Positions 35,717 through 44,325 of a stretch of 64,000 bases of DNA are shown here, piece after piece; positions within the stretch are counted from its first letter, which is position 1; each line of letters opens with the position of its first letter. The translations under genes and the position numbers were made by a program. Where the stretch lies: positions 62,001-126,000 of the forward strand of contig NZ_JTDW01000006.1 in the NCBI RefSeq assembly GCF_000943565.1, written 5' to 3'. The stretch is from Neotamlana sedimentorum (lineage in GTDB: Bacteria; Bacteroidota; Bacteroidia; Flavobacteriales; Flavobacteriaceae). The notes under the pieces were generated by a model. It was given only the letters and a program-made list of their open reading frames with translations, did not search any database and was not told the origin of the DNA.

Positions 35717-36841
35717 TTAAAGCACTTCTTTTAAAGCTTTAAAAAAGACATCAATTTGTGCCTTAGTTATATTTAAAGGCGGCAAAATTCGAAGTAATTT
35801 TTTATTCGAAGCACCACCAGTAAAAATATGATATTCGTAAATCAATTTTTTTCTTAATTCGCCTACTTCAAAATCGAATTCTAAACCAAGCATTAATCCG
35901 CGACCTTTAATATTCTTTATCTCCGGAATGGTTTTAGCTTCCGAAATAAAATACTCAGAAATGTCATTTACATTAGCAATTAACACTTCTTCTTCAATAG
36001 TATTTAAAACAGATAATCCTGCAGCGCAAGCCAAGTGATTTCCGCCAAAAGTAGTACCTAACATACCGAATTTTGCCTCAATATCTGGGTGAATTAAAAC
36101 GCCACCAATTGGGAAACCGTTACCCATACCTTTAGCTATCGAAATAATATCTGGAGTAACATTGTAATGCTGAAACGCAAAGAATTTACCAGAACGCCCG
36201 TAGCCCGATTGAACCTCATCGGCAATAAACATGGTGTTATTAGCTTTACACAAAGCAAATACTTGCTCGTAAAAATCTGCAGTGGCTTGATCTAAACCAC
36301 CAACACCTTGAATAAACTCAATAATAACAGCGCAAACATCACCTTTTTCAAGTTCTGCTTTTACGCCTAAAATATCGTTAAGCTCTAAAATAGTTACCTT
36401 TTGTTGGGCATTAATTGGCGCAATAATATTTTTATTATCGGTAGCTGCAACCGCCGCCGATGTACGTCCGTGAAATCCATTTTTAAAAGCAACAACACGC
36501 TCTTTTCCTGTTTTAAACGAAGCCAATTTTAAAGCATTTTCGTTTGCTTCGGCTCCAGAATTACATAAAAACAAGTTGTAACCTTTGCAACCAGATAAAT
36601 CTTCAATTTTATTTGCTAATTCAACCTGCAATGGGTTTTGAATTGCGTTAGAATAAAACCCAAGTTTATTAACCTGCTCTGTAATGGCTTTTGTATAATT
36701 AGGGTGTGCATGACCAATAGAAATTACTGCATGACCACCGTATAAATCTAAATATTCTGTTCCGTTATCGTCGTAAACATAAGCGCCTTTTCCAGACACT
36801 GGTGTTACGTTGTATAAGGGATACACATCAAATAATGGCAT
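35717..36841 (-). CDS. argD: Acetylornithine aminotransferase
   Basis: A 374-residue class III PLP aminotransferase. PLP lysine is Lys237 (ISIAKGMGNGFPIGG), the Asp that holds the pyridine N is in IADEVQSGYGR (206-216), and NSGAEANENALKL is at 94-106. It converts acetylglutamate semialdehyde into acetylornithine. The family can also use succinyl compounds. It lies between proA and proC in the transcript. Confidence 0.92.
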   Translation of the reverse strand: MPLFDVYPLYNVTPVSGKGAYVYDDNGTEYLDLYGGHAVISIGHAHPNYTKAITEQVNKLGFYSNAIQNPLQVELANKIEDLSGCKGYNLFLCNSGAEANENALKLASFKTGKERVVAFKNGFHGRTSAAVAATDNKNIIAPINAQQKVTILELNDILGVKAELEKGDVCAVIIEFIQGVGGLDQATADFYEQVFALCKANNTMFIADEVQSGYGRSGKFFAFQHYNVTPDIISIAKGMGNGFPIGGVLIHPDIEAKFGMLGTTFGGNHLACAAGLSVLNTIEEEVLIANVNDISEYFISEAKTIPEIKNIKGRGLMLGLEFDFEVGELRKKLIYEYHIFTGGASNKKLLRILPPLNITKAQIDVFFKALKEVL

Positions 36842-36902
36842 TTCTTTGTTCTTTTAGTTATTTGTTTTTTGTTGTTGGTTATCGGTTATTAACCAAAACC
36901 TA

Positions 36903-37697
36903 CTAACTGTTTTTTAGGTGATTAATTTTTTCGAAAGAAGCCACAATACCTTGTATTAAAGCCGAACTTAAACCTTGGTGTTCCATAGCGTTTAAGCCCT
37001 CAATAGTACAACCACTTGGTGTGGTAACTCTATCTATTTCTTGTTCTGGGTGTTTGCCAGATTCCAGTAATAAACTCGCCGATCCGAAACAGGTTTGCAC
37101 TGCAAGTTCGTGAGCTTCTTCGGCCTCAAAACCTAACTGAATGGCACCTTGAGTTGTAGCACGAATAAGTCGCATCCAGAAAGCAATACCACTCGCACAA
37201 ATTACAGTTGCTGCTTGTATTTGCTCTTCAGGAATTACCATAGTTGCACCTAATTGGTTAAATATTTTTTTAGCCAATTCAATTTTATCCTCGCCTTTAT
37301 CATTCGCAGCTAAACAGGTCATAGATTTCCCAATAGAAATCGCCGTATTTGGCATAACACGGATAATATTTTTATCGGCTCCAATAAGGCTTTCAATTTT
37401 AGAAATTTCAAATCCAGCAGCAACCGACATGATTACATGATGCTTTTTAATACACTTGGCAACACTTTCCATCACACCTTCAATATGCCTTGGTTGTAAT
37501 GCAAAAATTACAACATCCGAATTTTTAACAGCCTCAGCATTATCGCTAGTAATAGTTACATAATCTTCCTTATAAAAAGCTTGAACTGCTGCCGTATTTT
37601 TATCGCTTAAATAAAGCGATGTAAACGATTTGTTTTTAATTAGTCCCTTTGCTATGGAACTTCCTAAATTACCCGTTCCAATAATGGCTATTTTCAT
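36903..37697 (-). CDS. proC: Pyrroline-5-carboxylate reductase
   Basis: A 264-residue NADP-binding enzyme of the last proline step. The Rossmann motif IIGTGNLGSSIAKGL is at 4-18; VMPNTAISIGKSMTC near 118-132 and TTPSGCTIEGLNAME near 229-243 are the ProC signature (family pattern TSPGGTT...). The Cys in place of the usual Thr in SGCT is common in Bacteroidetes. It sits between argC and argD with a composite intergenic repeat 23 bases upstream of its start. Confidence 0.93.
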   Translation of the reverse strand: MKIAIIGTGNLGSSIAKGLIKNKSFTSLYLSDKNTAAVQAFYKEDYVTITSDNAEAVKNSDVVIFALQPRHIEGVMESVAKCIKKHHVIMSVAAGFEISKIESLIGADKNIIRVMPNTAISIGKSMTCLAANDKGEDKIELAKKIFNQLGATMVIPEEQIQAATVICASGIAFWMRLIRATTQGAIQLGFEAEEAHELAVQTCFGSASLLLESGKHPEQEIDRVTTPSGCTIEGLNAMEHQGLSSALIQGIVASFEKINHLKNS

Positions 37698-37719
37698 AAT
37701 TTTTAAAAATTTATTTTAT

Positions 37720-37844
37720 GGCGTTACCCACAAGGGGTCGCGCTTTCCGCTATATCTTTTTTATTGGTTCTCGATACATTTTGCTAATACTTCACAAAAC
37801 ACTCGAACTGACATAAAAAAGGATGCCGCTGCAATCGCTAACGC
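37720..37844 (-). repeat. GCGTTA/TAACGC-bounded repeat, copy 3 (long form)
   Basis: 125 bases from GGCGTTACCCACAAGGGGTC to GCAATCGCTAACGC. It contains the same GGGTCGCGCTTTCCG and AAAAAAGGATGCCGCT blocks as copy 1 plus an inner segment TTGGTTCTCGATACATTTTG ... CTCGAACTGACA that itself resembles a REP-like element. Nearly identical to copy 4 at 44176. Starts 23 bases upstream of proC. Confidence 0.85.
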
Positions 37845-37867
37845 ACCACTGTTATGTGACACTGAAA

Positions 37868-37890
37868 CACTGAAACAAGTTCAGCATAAC
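37868..37890. repeat. REP-like palindrome, family A
   Basis: CACTGAAACAAGTTCAGCAT followed by AAC, 8 bases after the argC stop on the minus strand. Confidence 0.65.
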
Positions 37891-37897
37891 AACATGC

Positions 37898-38881
37898 CTA
37901 AAAATACGTTCCTTTTAAATGTAAACCAGTGGTTTCTTCTAAGCCAAACATTAAATTCATGTTTTGCACTGCTTGTCCAGAAGCACCTTTTAACAAATTA
38001 TCAATAATACTTGTTATTAATAATTTACCTTCATGTTTATGTAAATGCACCAAACATTTATTCGTGTTTACAACTTGTTTCAAGTGTAAAAAATCGTCAC
38101 TTATAAAAGTAAACTTAGCGCTATCATAAAAATTTTGATACAAGTTTTTAGCATCATCAACCGATCCTTCAAACTTTGTATAAAGTGTTGCAAAAATACC
38201 TCTAGAAAAATTGCCTCGGTTAGGCATAAAATTAATTTCTGAAGCAAAATTATCTTGCAATTGCTTAACCGACTGATTAATTTCTCCTAAATGCTGATGC
38301 GTAAACGGTTTGTAATACGAAAAGTTATTATCACGCCACGTATAATGCGTCGTTGCAGACAACGAAGTTCCTGCGCCTGTTGCACCAGTTACAGCATTAA
38401 TATGCACATCGTTTTGTAAAAAATTAGCATCGGCAAGTGGCAATAAACCTAATTGAATTGCTGTTGCAAAACAACCTGGATTTGCAATATAGTTAGCTCC
38501 TTCAATAGCCGTTTTATTTAATTCTGGCAAACCGTAAACAAAGGTTTTACCTTCAAAAACCTTATCGGCTTCTAATCTAAAATCGTTACCTAAATCAATA
38601 ATTTTAGTGTTTTCAGAAAATGTATGATTCGATAAAAACTTAACCGAATTACCATGACCTAAACATAAAAACAACACATCTACATTCGTATTTACAGTAT
38701 CGGTAAACACACGGTTTAAACTTCCAACTAAGTCTTGATGAATTTTACTTATTTGGTTTCCAGCATTACTGGTGCTGTAAACAAAATCTATTTCGGCATT
38801 CGGGTGATTAATTAACAATCTTATTAATTCACCAGCTGTATAACCGGCGCCACCTATAATTCCTACTTTAATATTTTTCAT
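37898..38881 (-). CDS. argC: N-acetyl-gamma-glutamyl-phosphate reductase
   Basis: A 327-residue aspartate-semialdehyde-dehydrogenase-like enzyme of the third arginine step. Rossmann motif GIIGGAGYTAGELIRLL (7-23); catalytic Cys137 in NPGCFATAIQLGLLPL; VTGATGAGTSLSATTHY near 165-181 and the NFMPNRGNFSRGI stretch near 216. Length is typical. It follows argG by 80 bases; a family B-like repeat fills part of that gap. Confidence 0.95.
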   Translation of the reverse strand: MKNIKVGIIGGAGYTAGELIRLLINHPNAEIDFVYSTSNAGNQISKIHQDLVGSLNRVFTDTVNTNVDVLFLCLGHGNSVKFLSNHTFSENTKIIDLGNDFRLEADKVFEGKTFVYGLPELNKTAIEGANYIANPGCFATAIQLGLLPLADANFLQNDVHINAVTGATGAGTSLSATTHYTWRDNNFSYYKPFTHQHLGEINQSVKQLQDNFASEINFMPNRGNFSRGIFATLYTKFEGSVDDAKNLYQNFYDSAKFTFISDDFLHLKQVVNTNKCLVHLHKHEGKLLITSIIDNLLKGASGQAVQNMNLMFGLEETTGLHLKGTYF

Positions 38882-38914
38882 TGTAAATTAACTTTTCTTT
38901 ATAAATACCGACAT

Positions 38915-38955
38915 GAGACTTCGACTACGCTCTGTCTGACATATTCAGCATGATA
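38915..38955. repeat. REP-like repeats, families B and A (degenerate)
   Basis: GACTTCGACTACGCTCTGTC followed by TGACATATTCAGCATGA. Both halves are degenerate relative to the copies at 34385 and 37868. It lies in the argG-argC gap. Confidence 0.5.
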
Positions 38956-38961
38956 AAAAAA

Positions 38962-40137
38962 TTACGAGTTTACCTGTTGGTAAATTTTATTTTGGTTACC
39001 AACTATTTTAATAAATCCTTTGGCTTCATCTGCAGTCCATCCTTTATTTTCTTCGCCGTAGCTTCCAAATTTAGCACTCATTAAATCGTGTTTCGAATTA
39101 ATACCGTCTAAAGAAAAATGATATGGCTTTAAAGTAACCGTTACATCGCCCGAAACTTTATCTTGGCTACTTTGTAAAAAAGCTTCCATATCACGCATAA
39201 CAGGATCTAAATATTGTCCTTCGTGTAAATGCATACCATAAAAATTTGACAAATAATCTTTATGTTGTAATTGCCATTTTGTAAGCGTATGTTTTTCTAA
39301 TAAATGATGTGCTTTTACAGTAATTAAAGCTGCAGCAGCTTCAAAACCAACGCGACCTTTTATACCTACAATAGTATCGCCTACGTGAATATCTCTACCT
39401 ATAGCATAAGCCGAAGCTATGGTATTTAATTTTTCAATATTTACTTCAGGAGCATTTGCTTCACCGTTTAAAGCTACAAATTCACCTTTCTCGAAAGTTA
39501 AAGTTACTTTTTCTTCACCTTCTTTTTGTAATTGCGACGGATAAGCTTCACTTGGTAATGGTTTTTCAGATGTTAAGGTTTCTGCACCACCTACACTAGT
39601 TCCCCAAAGTCCTTTATTAACCGAATATTGGGCTTTTTCCCAAGACATATCAATTCCATTTGCCTTTAAATACTCAATCTCTTCTTGTCTTGATAATTTT
39701 TTATCTCTAATAGGTGTAATAATTTTTATACCTGGTGCTAAGGTTTGAAAAATCATATCGAAACGCACTTGGTCGTTTCCTGCTCCAGTACTACCGTGAG
39801 CAATATATTCTGCATCTATACTTTTTGCGTATTCTATAATTTCAATAGCTTGAATAATACGCTCTGCACTTACCGATAACGGATAAGTATTATTTTTTAA
39901 CACATTACCAAATATTAAATACTTAACCACTTTGTTATAAAATGTTGGTACAGCATCAATATTTTTATAAGTGGTAACCCCCATTTTATAGGCGTTTTCT
40001 TCAATTTTATTAACTTCTTCTGTTGTAAAACCACCAGTATTAACACTAACGGCATGTACTTCGTATTCTTTTGATAGACTTACGGCACAATACGATGTAT
40101 CTAAACCACCACTGTAGGCTATTACTAATTTTTTCAT
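38962..40137 (-). CDS. argG: Argininosuccinate synthase
   Basis: A 391-residue N-type ATP pyrophosphatase that joins citrulline and aspartate. The PP-loop SGGLDTS is at 9-15, GSTGAGNDQVRFD near 115-127 and the citrulline/aspartate-binding GKLSRQEEIEYL-type region near 143. C-terminus FIKIVGNQNKIYQQ is complete. It follows the GNAT gene by 86 bases and is the first classic arg gene in the operon. Confidence 0.95.
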   Translation of the reverse strand: MKKLVIAYSGGLDTSYCAVSLSKEYEVHAVSVNTGGFTTEEVNKIEENAYKMGVTTYKNIDAVPTFYNKVVKYLIFGNVLKNNTYPLSVSAERIIQAIEIIEYAKSIDAEYIAHGSTGAGNDQVRFDMIFQTLAPGIKIITPIRDKKLSRQEEIEYLKANGIDMSWEKAQYSVNKGLWGTSVGGAETLTSEKPLPSEAYPSQLQKEGEEKVTLTFEKGEFVALNGEANAPEVNIEKLNTIASAYAIGRDIHVGDTIVGIKGRVGFEAAAALITVKAHHLLEKHTLTKWQLQHKDYLSNFYGMHLHEGQYLDPVMRDMEAFLQSSQDKVSGDVTVTLKPYHFSLDGINSKHDLMSAKFGSYGEENKGWTADEAKGFIKIVGNQNKIYQQVNS

Positions 40138-40223
40138 GTGTTTATTTTTATTGTTTTTTTGATATTTATAATATCTGAATAATTTATTTTACTAAATGAA
40201 TTTTTAAAAGCTGAATACACTTT

Positions 40224-40817
40224 TTACTCTACTATTTTAGTTTTAAGAATTTTATTAAACTGACCAATTTTAGACTCAAAATAAGCATTAACATAATACT
40301 TATATTTAAGCTCATCTCTTAATTTTCCTAACTTTTCTAAAACCTCAATTAAAACTGGAGACAAATCTTTTAAAGTTATATATTTCATTCCTAACAACTC
40401 ATTATTATGATGCACTGTTGCGCCTTGAGCAATTGAAATAAGAAAGTTTTTATTAAAATGCTTTGTTAATAAATCCATTAACAACAAACCCAGATTATTA
40501 TTACGATATTGCTCGTGAACCCAAAGCGAAGAACGTTCGTAAACCGAAAATTTACCAACTACGTGTTTGTGCGCAAAGATATGACCAAAAATTTCACCAT
40601 CTTTGACTATAAGATAGCAACCATTTTTTAAACGATCTAGCAACATACCCACGTTAGCATGATACATAGCTGCTTGATTTTTAGTTCTTTCTGAAATAAT
40701 TTGCAGCTGCGCATGAGTAATGTCGTGCGTGAATACAACCTGTAAGCCTTGTAACTCACAATAGGCTTTAGCTTCTTCAATAATAATATTTTTTTCAACG
40801 TCCAATACGGTTTCCAT
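40224..40817 (-). CDS. GNAT acetyltransferase, probable N-acetylglutamate synthase
   Basis: A 197-residue Gcn5-related acetyltransferase. The acetyl-CoA region is SSLWVHEQYRNNNLGLLLMD (about 97-116; family pattern V...R..G.G..L). It is the promoter-proximal gene of the arg operon, in the position where an enzyme making N-acetylglutamate is required and where no argA or argJ is present in this operon. Hence N-acetylglutamate synthase is the likely job, but this rests on position: the general GNAT fold alone does not prove it. I know of no close match to E. coli ArgA; the kinase-like domain of ArgA is absent. Confidence 0.7.
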   Translation of the reverse strand: METVLDVEKNIIIEEAKAYCELQGLQVVFTHDITHAQLQIISERTKNQAAMYHANVGMLLDRLKNGCYLIVKDGEIFGHIFAHKHVVGKFSVYERSSLWVHEQYRNNNLGLLLMDLLTKHFNKNFLISIAQGATVHHNNELLGMKYITLKDLSPVLIEVLEKLGKLRDELKYKYYVNAYFESKIGQFNKILKTKIVE

Positions 40818-41103
40818 TTTCAGTAATAATTAAACCTGGTGCAAAATGCACGTTAATGAAAATAAAAGCTTTTAACTTTTAAAATTTTACTCTAAATAAT
40901 AACGAAAATTGAAAGCAGCGAATGCTTTCTTAAACAGAATAGCCCCTAGGGGCGTGTATGTGGAAAACGCACAACAATTGCCCTAGTAGTTTCTACTAGA
41001 ACATAAGAGATAAGAGATATGTTGTTTCCTGTTTTCACTGAATAACTATCTTTACTATTAACTCTAAATCGTCGGCGTAAGCCCCTTTCGTTAATATGAG
41101 TGG
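40818..41103 (-). promoter_or_regulatory. Long structured leader of the arg-pro operon
   Basis: About 280 bases between the promoter and the GNAT start. On the minus strand it has GGGGCTTACGCC near the 5' end, a hairpin CTAGTAG-AAA-CTACTAG (40983-40999), the self-complementary GCCCCTAGGGGC (40942-40953), and a hairpin GAAAGCA-TTCGC-TGCTTTC (40911-40929) followed by AATTTTCGTTATTATTT. The 5' GGGGC could pair with the same GCCCC as the 3' GGGGC, giving two exclusive folds. An open frame (GTG at 41038, TAG at 40946) encodes VKTGNNISLISYVLVETTRA and ends with three Arg in the last twelve residues (R19, R24, R29 of 30). Attenuation or an unknown riboswitch is inferred, not shown. Confidence 0.55.
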
Positions 41104-41133
41104 CAAATGTACAATTAATTATGAATTACGCAA
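41104..41133 (-). promoter_or_regulatory. Promoter of the arg-pro operon
   Basis: On the minus strand TTG (41131-41133), 19 bases, then TACATTTG (41104-41111). This is an exact match to the Bacteroidetes sigma-ABfr pattern TTG-N19-TAnnTTTG, the best promoter in the window. The rest of the 41112-41337 gap shows nothing else notable beyond AT-rich sequence. Confidence 0.8.
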
Positions 41134-41337
41134 CTAAATAATTTAAAAATAAGCAGATTTTAAATTAACTTAAATATGAATTAATAAATTCTTAATACAG
41201 TATCATTTCCGCTTTAAAATTTCTAGAAATTAAGTAGAGCCGCTTACACTTTTATAGAAAAAGCCCCTAAAATTATTAACACACAAATTTTTTGAGGCTT
41301 TAATCAATTCGACAACTAATCTAAATTGATATAAATA

Positions 41338-42318
41338 TTATTTTTTAAGCTCGAAATTTCTTCTAGAAACCTCGTTTTCAGTTGGAAAATCAATTGGTAT
41401 TTCGGTTTGAGAAACTTTACCAGTTGCAGCCCATTCGGCGCCACGTTTTAGCAAGGTAATAAACCCAACACACTCAAAGGCTTCTACGTCGTGCCCTAAA
41501 GGGGTATGAAAAACGCGTCCCTTACCATAATTTACAACCATTACCACAGGTTCTTTTTGTTCCAACTCAGGTTTCTTTTTTGTAGAAACAGCCGTTGCTA
41601 GAATATCAACATTATTCGCTGGCCCTCTTAAAAAAGCATAACACTCATCTGAGGCATGCATCCAAACTTTAGGCATACCTTGCGTAATTGGATGTTCAGT
41701 ATTATAAATAGTTATTGGGAAAGCCTCCCCTTTTCCATGTGTACCACCTTTACCTGGGCTGTAATCTCTTTTTACTTTATTATCCTTATCTACATATAAA
41801 TATGGGCCATCTTTTTCGGTTCTTCCTCCCCAACCACCAATGGCAATCATTTCGTTGTAGGCTTTCCATTTAGGAAAACTATTATCGGCAGCGTGAACAC
41901 TTATAAAACCGCCTCCATTTTTCACATAAGCTTCAAAAGCCTGTTTTGTTTCTTCTGGCCATGATGCTGCTTGCCAACCAAAATTGGAAATCACCACATC
42001 GTATTTTTTAAATTTTGGCTTAAAATCTGGATCTGTTTTAGGTTTTCCTTCTACACCATCGGGAACTCGTTTTGCATAACCCAACCAATCTTTAAATCGC
42101 TCGCTTTTATTTAAATATTTTGTTCTTGCAATATCGACCTTAAACAAACCTGTTTCTTCTAAATATTGCTTCATCATAATGGTAGATTTTGGCCAAACAT
42201 TATGGTTGTTTTGCCCATCTACAATTAGAACTTTAATTTTTCTTTTCCCCTCGTTCGCGCTAAACATATTTGTAAATAAACATATTGCAAACAGCGTGAA
42301 AACAACTTTTTTTATCAT
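41338..42318 (-). CDS. ThuA-domain protein (trehalose-utilization-like)
   Basis: A 326-residue protein with signal peptide (MIKKVVFTLFAICLFTNMFSA) and a ThuA class-I-amidotransferase-like fold: IKVLIVDGQNNHNVWP (about 28-43), YDVVISNFGWQAASWP (about 105-120), GGGFISVHAADNSFP (about 133-147), and PLGHDVEAFECVGF near 283. The catalytic Cys of amidotransferases is not in the usual place, as is normal for this family. ThuA proteins occur with sugar dehydrogenases in 3-keto-sugar pathways, and here it is last in a five-gene set with such an enzyme. Periplasmic. Its exact reaction is not established. Confidence 0.85.
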   Translation of the reverse strand: MIKKVVFTLFAICLFTNMFSANEGKRKIKVLIVDGQNNHNVWPKSTIMMKQYLEETGLFKVDIARTKYLNKSERFKDWLGYAKRVPDGVEGKPKTDPDFKPKFKKYDVVISNFGWQAASWPEETKQAFEAYVKNGGGFISVHAADNSFPKWKAYNEMIAIGGWGGRTEKDGPYLYVDKDNKVKRDYSPGKGGTHGKGEAFPITIYNTEHPITQGMPKVWMHASDECYAFLRGPANNVDILATAVSTKKKPELEQKEPVVMVVNYGKGRVFHTPLGHDVEAFECVGFITLLKRGAEWAATGKVSQTEIPIDFPTENEVSRRNFELKK

Positions 42319-42330
42319 TTTTTATATTTC

Positions 42331-43092
42331 TTAATTTAATTCTCTTACCCAAATATTTCTATAACTAACACCACTATTATCTCTATGATCTTGCAACATA
42401 ATTGGCGCTTTGCCATGAGGTTTGTTTTTAGGCCAACCAATAAATTCGGTGGTTCCTTTTATTTCAACATGATCTTGAATTAAAACCCCATTATGTAAAA
42501 CAGTAATAGTGCCTGCCTTGGTTTTATTACCGACCTTATTAAACTTTGGAGCATGATAAATAATATCGTAAACATTCCAGTCTCCAGTTTTTGAAGATGC
42601 TTTCGCCAACGGAATAGCTTGCTTATAAATAGCACCTACTTGCCCGTTTACATAGGTATCGTTATCATTATTATCCAGTACCTGAACCTCATACCTATTT
42701 TGAATAAAAACACCACTATTACCTCGGTGTTGTCCATTTCCTCTGATGTCTTTTGGTGATTTCCATTCTATATGTAATTGTATATCGCCAAAATTTCGTT
42801 TGGTTTGTATATTGCCAGTTTTATCTTTTACTGTCATGCTTTTATCGGAATTCAAAATCCATTTTACTGCAGTTGAATCTTTAGACGACACCCATTCATT
42901 AAAATTTTCACCATTAAAAAGCACGATAGCATCCGATGGGATTCGTGTAACCTCATCAACAGATACGACTTTGGGTTTAGGCTCCCAAACTTCGGTCGCT
43001 TTTGGTTTTGTAGGTTCTTTAGCATCGACTTGACAAAACCCATCAACCGAAAACCATAGAATACTCCATAAAAAAAGCAGCAAACGCTTCAT
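42331..43092 (-). CDS. 3-keto-disaccharide hydrolase (DUF1080) family protein
   Basis: About 253 residues with a signal peptide ending near FCQ. DUF1080 (3-keto-disaccharide hydrolase, concanavalin-like jelly roll) signatures: VLFNGENFNEW near 57-67, GNSGVFIQNRYEVQVLD near 124-140, GDWNVYDIIYHAP near 167-179 and IMLQDHRDNSGVSYRNIWVR near 228-247. Family members split 3-keto-glycosides made by a Gfo/Idh dehydrogenase, which is encoded two genes upstream. I prefer the ATG at 43092; a GTG at 43101 extends it by three codons and begins immediately after the TAA of the TIM-barrel gene. Confidence 0.87.
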   Translation of the reverse strand: MKRLLLFLWSILWFSVDGFCQVDAKEPTKPKATEVWEPKPKVVSVDEVTRIPSDAIVLFNGENFNEWVSSKDSTAVKWILNSDKSMTVKDKTGNIQTKRNFGDIQLHIEWKSPKDIRGNGQHRGNSGVFIQNRYEVQVLDNNDNDTYVNGQVGAIYKQAIPLAKASSKTGDWNVYDIIYHAPKFNKVGNKTKAGTITVLHNGVLIQDHVEIKGTTEFIGWPKNKPHGKAPIMLQDHRDNSGVSYRNIWVRELN

Positions 43093-43101
43093 ATAAATCA
43101 C

Positions 43102-44154
43102 TTAAATCCCTAAAACACTTTTTAAATAATCTTCGTCAATATCTCCACCTGCAAAATCATCAAAACTACGTGTTGCTGCTTCAATAATATGCTTTTGAAT
43201 AAACGGTGCACCTTCTCTGGCTCCTTGTTCAGACGATTTTATACAACATTCCCATTCCATAACTGCCCAAACATCGCAATTATACTTTGTTAGTTTAGTA
43301 AAAATGCCTTTAAAATCTACTTGTCCGTCGCCTAAACTTCTAAAACGTCCTGCTCGATCTTTCCAATCGGCATAACCGCCATAAACACCTTGTTTTCCAC
43401 TAGGATTAAACTCAGCATCCTTAACATGAAACGCCTTAATGCGCTCGTGGTAATAATCTATAAACGTTAAATAATCGAGTTGTTGCAGCACAAAATGACT
43501 GGGGTCGTATAAAATATTAGCTCTAGTATGGTTGTTGGTAGCTTCTAAAAAACGCTCGAAGGTAATGCCGTCGTGTAAATCTTCACCTGGATGTAATTCG
43601 TAACACACATCAACGCCATGCTCGTCAAAATGATTTAAAATAGGCAACCATCGGTTAGCTAATTCTTTAAATCCTAACTCCACTAATCCCGCGGGGCGCT
43701 GTGGCCACGGATACACCGTTTGCCATAATAAAGCCCCAGAAAAACTAGCGTGCGATTTTAAGCCTAATCGTCCGCTTGCAGTACCACATTTTTTCACAAA
43801 ATCGATAGCCCATTCGGTTCTAGCTTTAGGATTTCCTTGCACCTGCTTTGGCGCAAAACCGTCAAACATGGTATCGTATGCTGGATGCACTGCTACCAAC
43901 TGCCCTTGTAAATGCGTAGATAATTCGGTTATTTCCAGTCCGTACGACTGTACTTTCCCCTTCAATTCATCGCAATAGATTTGGCTTTCGGCAGCTTTTT
44001 CAATATCGATTAAACTGGCTTCCCAAGTAGGAATTTGTATGCCTTTGTAACCCAAATCTGCCGCCCATTTACACATGCCATCTAAACTATTAAACGGTGC
44101 TTCGCTTCCTGCAAATTGTGCTAAAAAAACAGCAGGTCCTTTTATTGTATTCAT
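43102..44154 (-). CDS. Sugar phosphate isomerase/epimerase-like TIM barrel
   Basis: A 350-residue xylose-isomerase-like TIM barrel. Metal-ligand candidates lie in CYELHPGEDLHD (about 187-198), ILYDPSHFVLQQLD (about 216-229), AFHVKDAEFNP (about 242-252) and AVMEWECC (about 293-300), i.e. Glu, Asp, His, Glu in the order of the family. No signal peptide, so cytoplasmic. The family covers isomerases, epimerases and lyases of (keto)sugars. Context (3-keto-sugar hydrolase and dehydrogenase) suggests handling of a keto-sugar. Preceded by a composite repeat 22 bases upstream of the start. Confidence 0.85.
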   Translation of the reverse strand: MNTIKGPAVFLAQFAGSEAPFNSLDGMCKWAADLGYKGIQIPTWEASLIDIEKAAESQIYCDELKGKVQSYGLEITELSTHLQGQLVAVHPAYDTMFDGFAPKQVQGNPKARTEWAIDFVKKCGTASGRLGLKSHASFSGALLWQTVYPWPQRPAGLVELGFKELANRWLPILNHFDEHGVDVCYELHPGEDLHDGITFERFLEATNNHTRANILYDPSHFVLQQLDYLTFIDYYHERIKAFHVKDAEFNPSGKQGVYGGYADWKDRAGRFRSLGDGQVDFKGIFTKLTKYNCDVWAVMEWECCIKSSEQGAREGAPFIQKHIIEAATRSFDDFAGGDIDEDYLKSVLGI

Positions 44155-44175
44155 GTTTTTATATTTTTTATTTTA

Positions 44176-44301
44176 GCGTTACCGCAGGGGTCGGGCTTTG
44201 CGCTATATCTTTTTTATTGGTTCTCGATACATTTTGCTCATACTTCACAAAACAATCGAACTGACATAAAAAAGGATGCCGCTTCAATCCCTAACGCGGG
44301 C
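44176..44301 (-). repeat. GCGTTA/TAACGC-bounded repeat, copy 4 (long form)
   Basis: About 126 bases from AGCGTTACCGCAGGGGTCGG to CAATCCCTAACGCGGGC, with the same inner segment GGTTCTCGATACATTTTGCT ... CGAACTGACATAAAAAAGGA as copy 3; the two differ at only a few bases. It starts 22 bases upstream of the TIM-barrel gene. Confidence 0.85.
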
Positions 44302-44325
44302 AATTCTACCAACTATTTGTTTATG

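Noticed and set aside
40820-40945. Second leader frame ending AFAAFNFRYYLE before the GNAT gene
   Set aside because: No ATG, GTG or TTG start after the upstream in-frame TAG, so kept only as part of the leader description.
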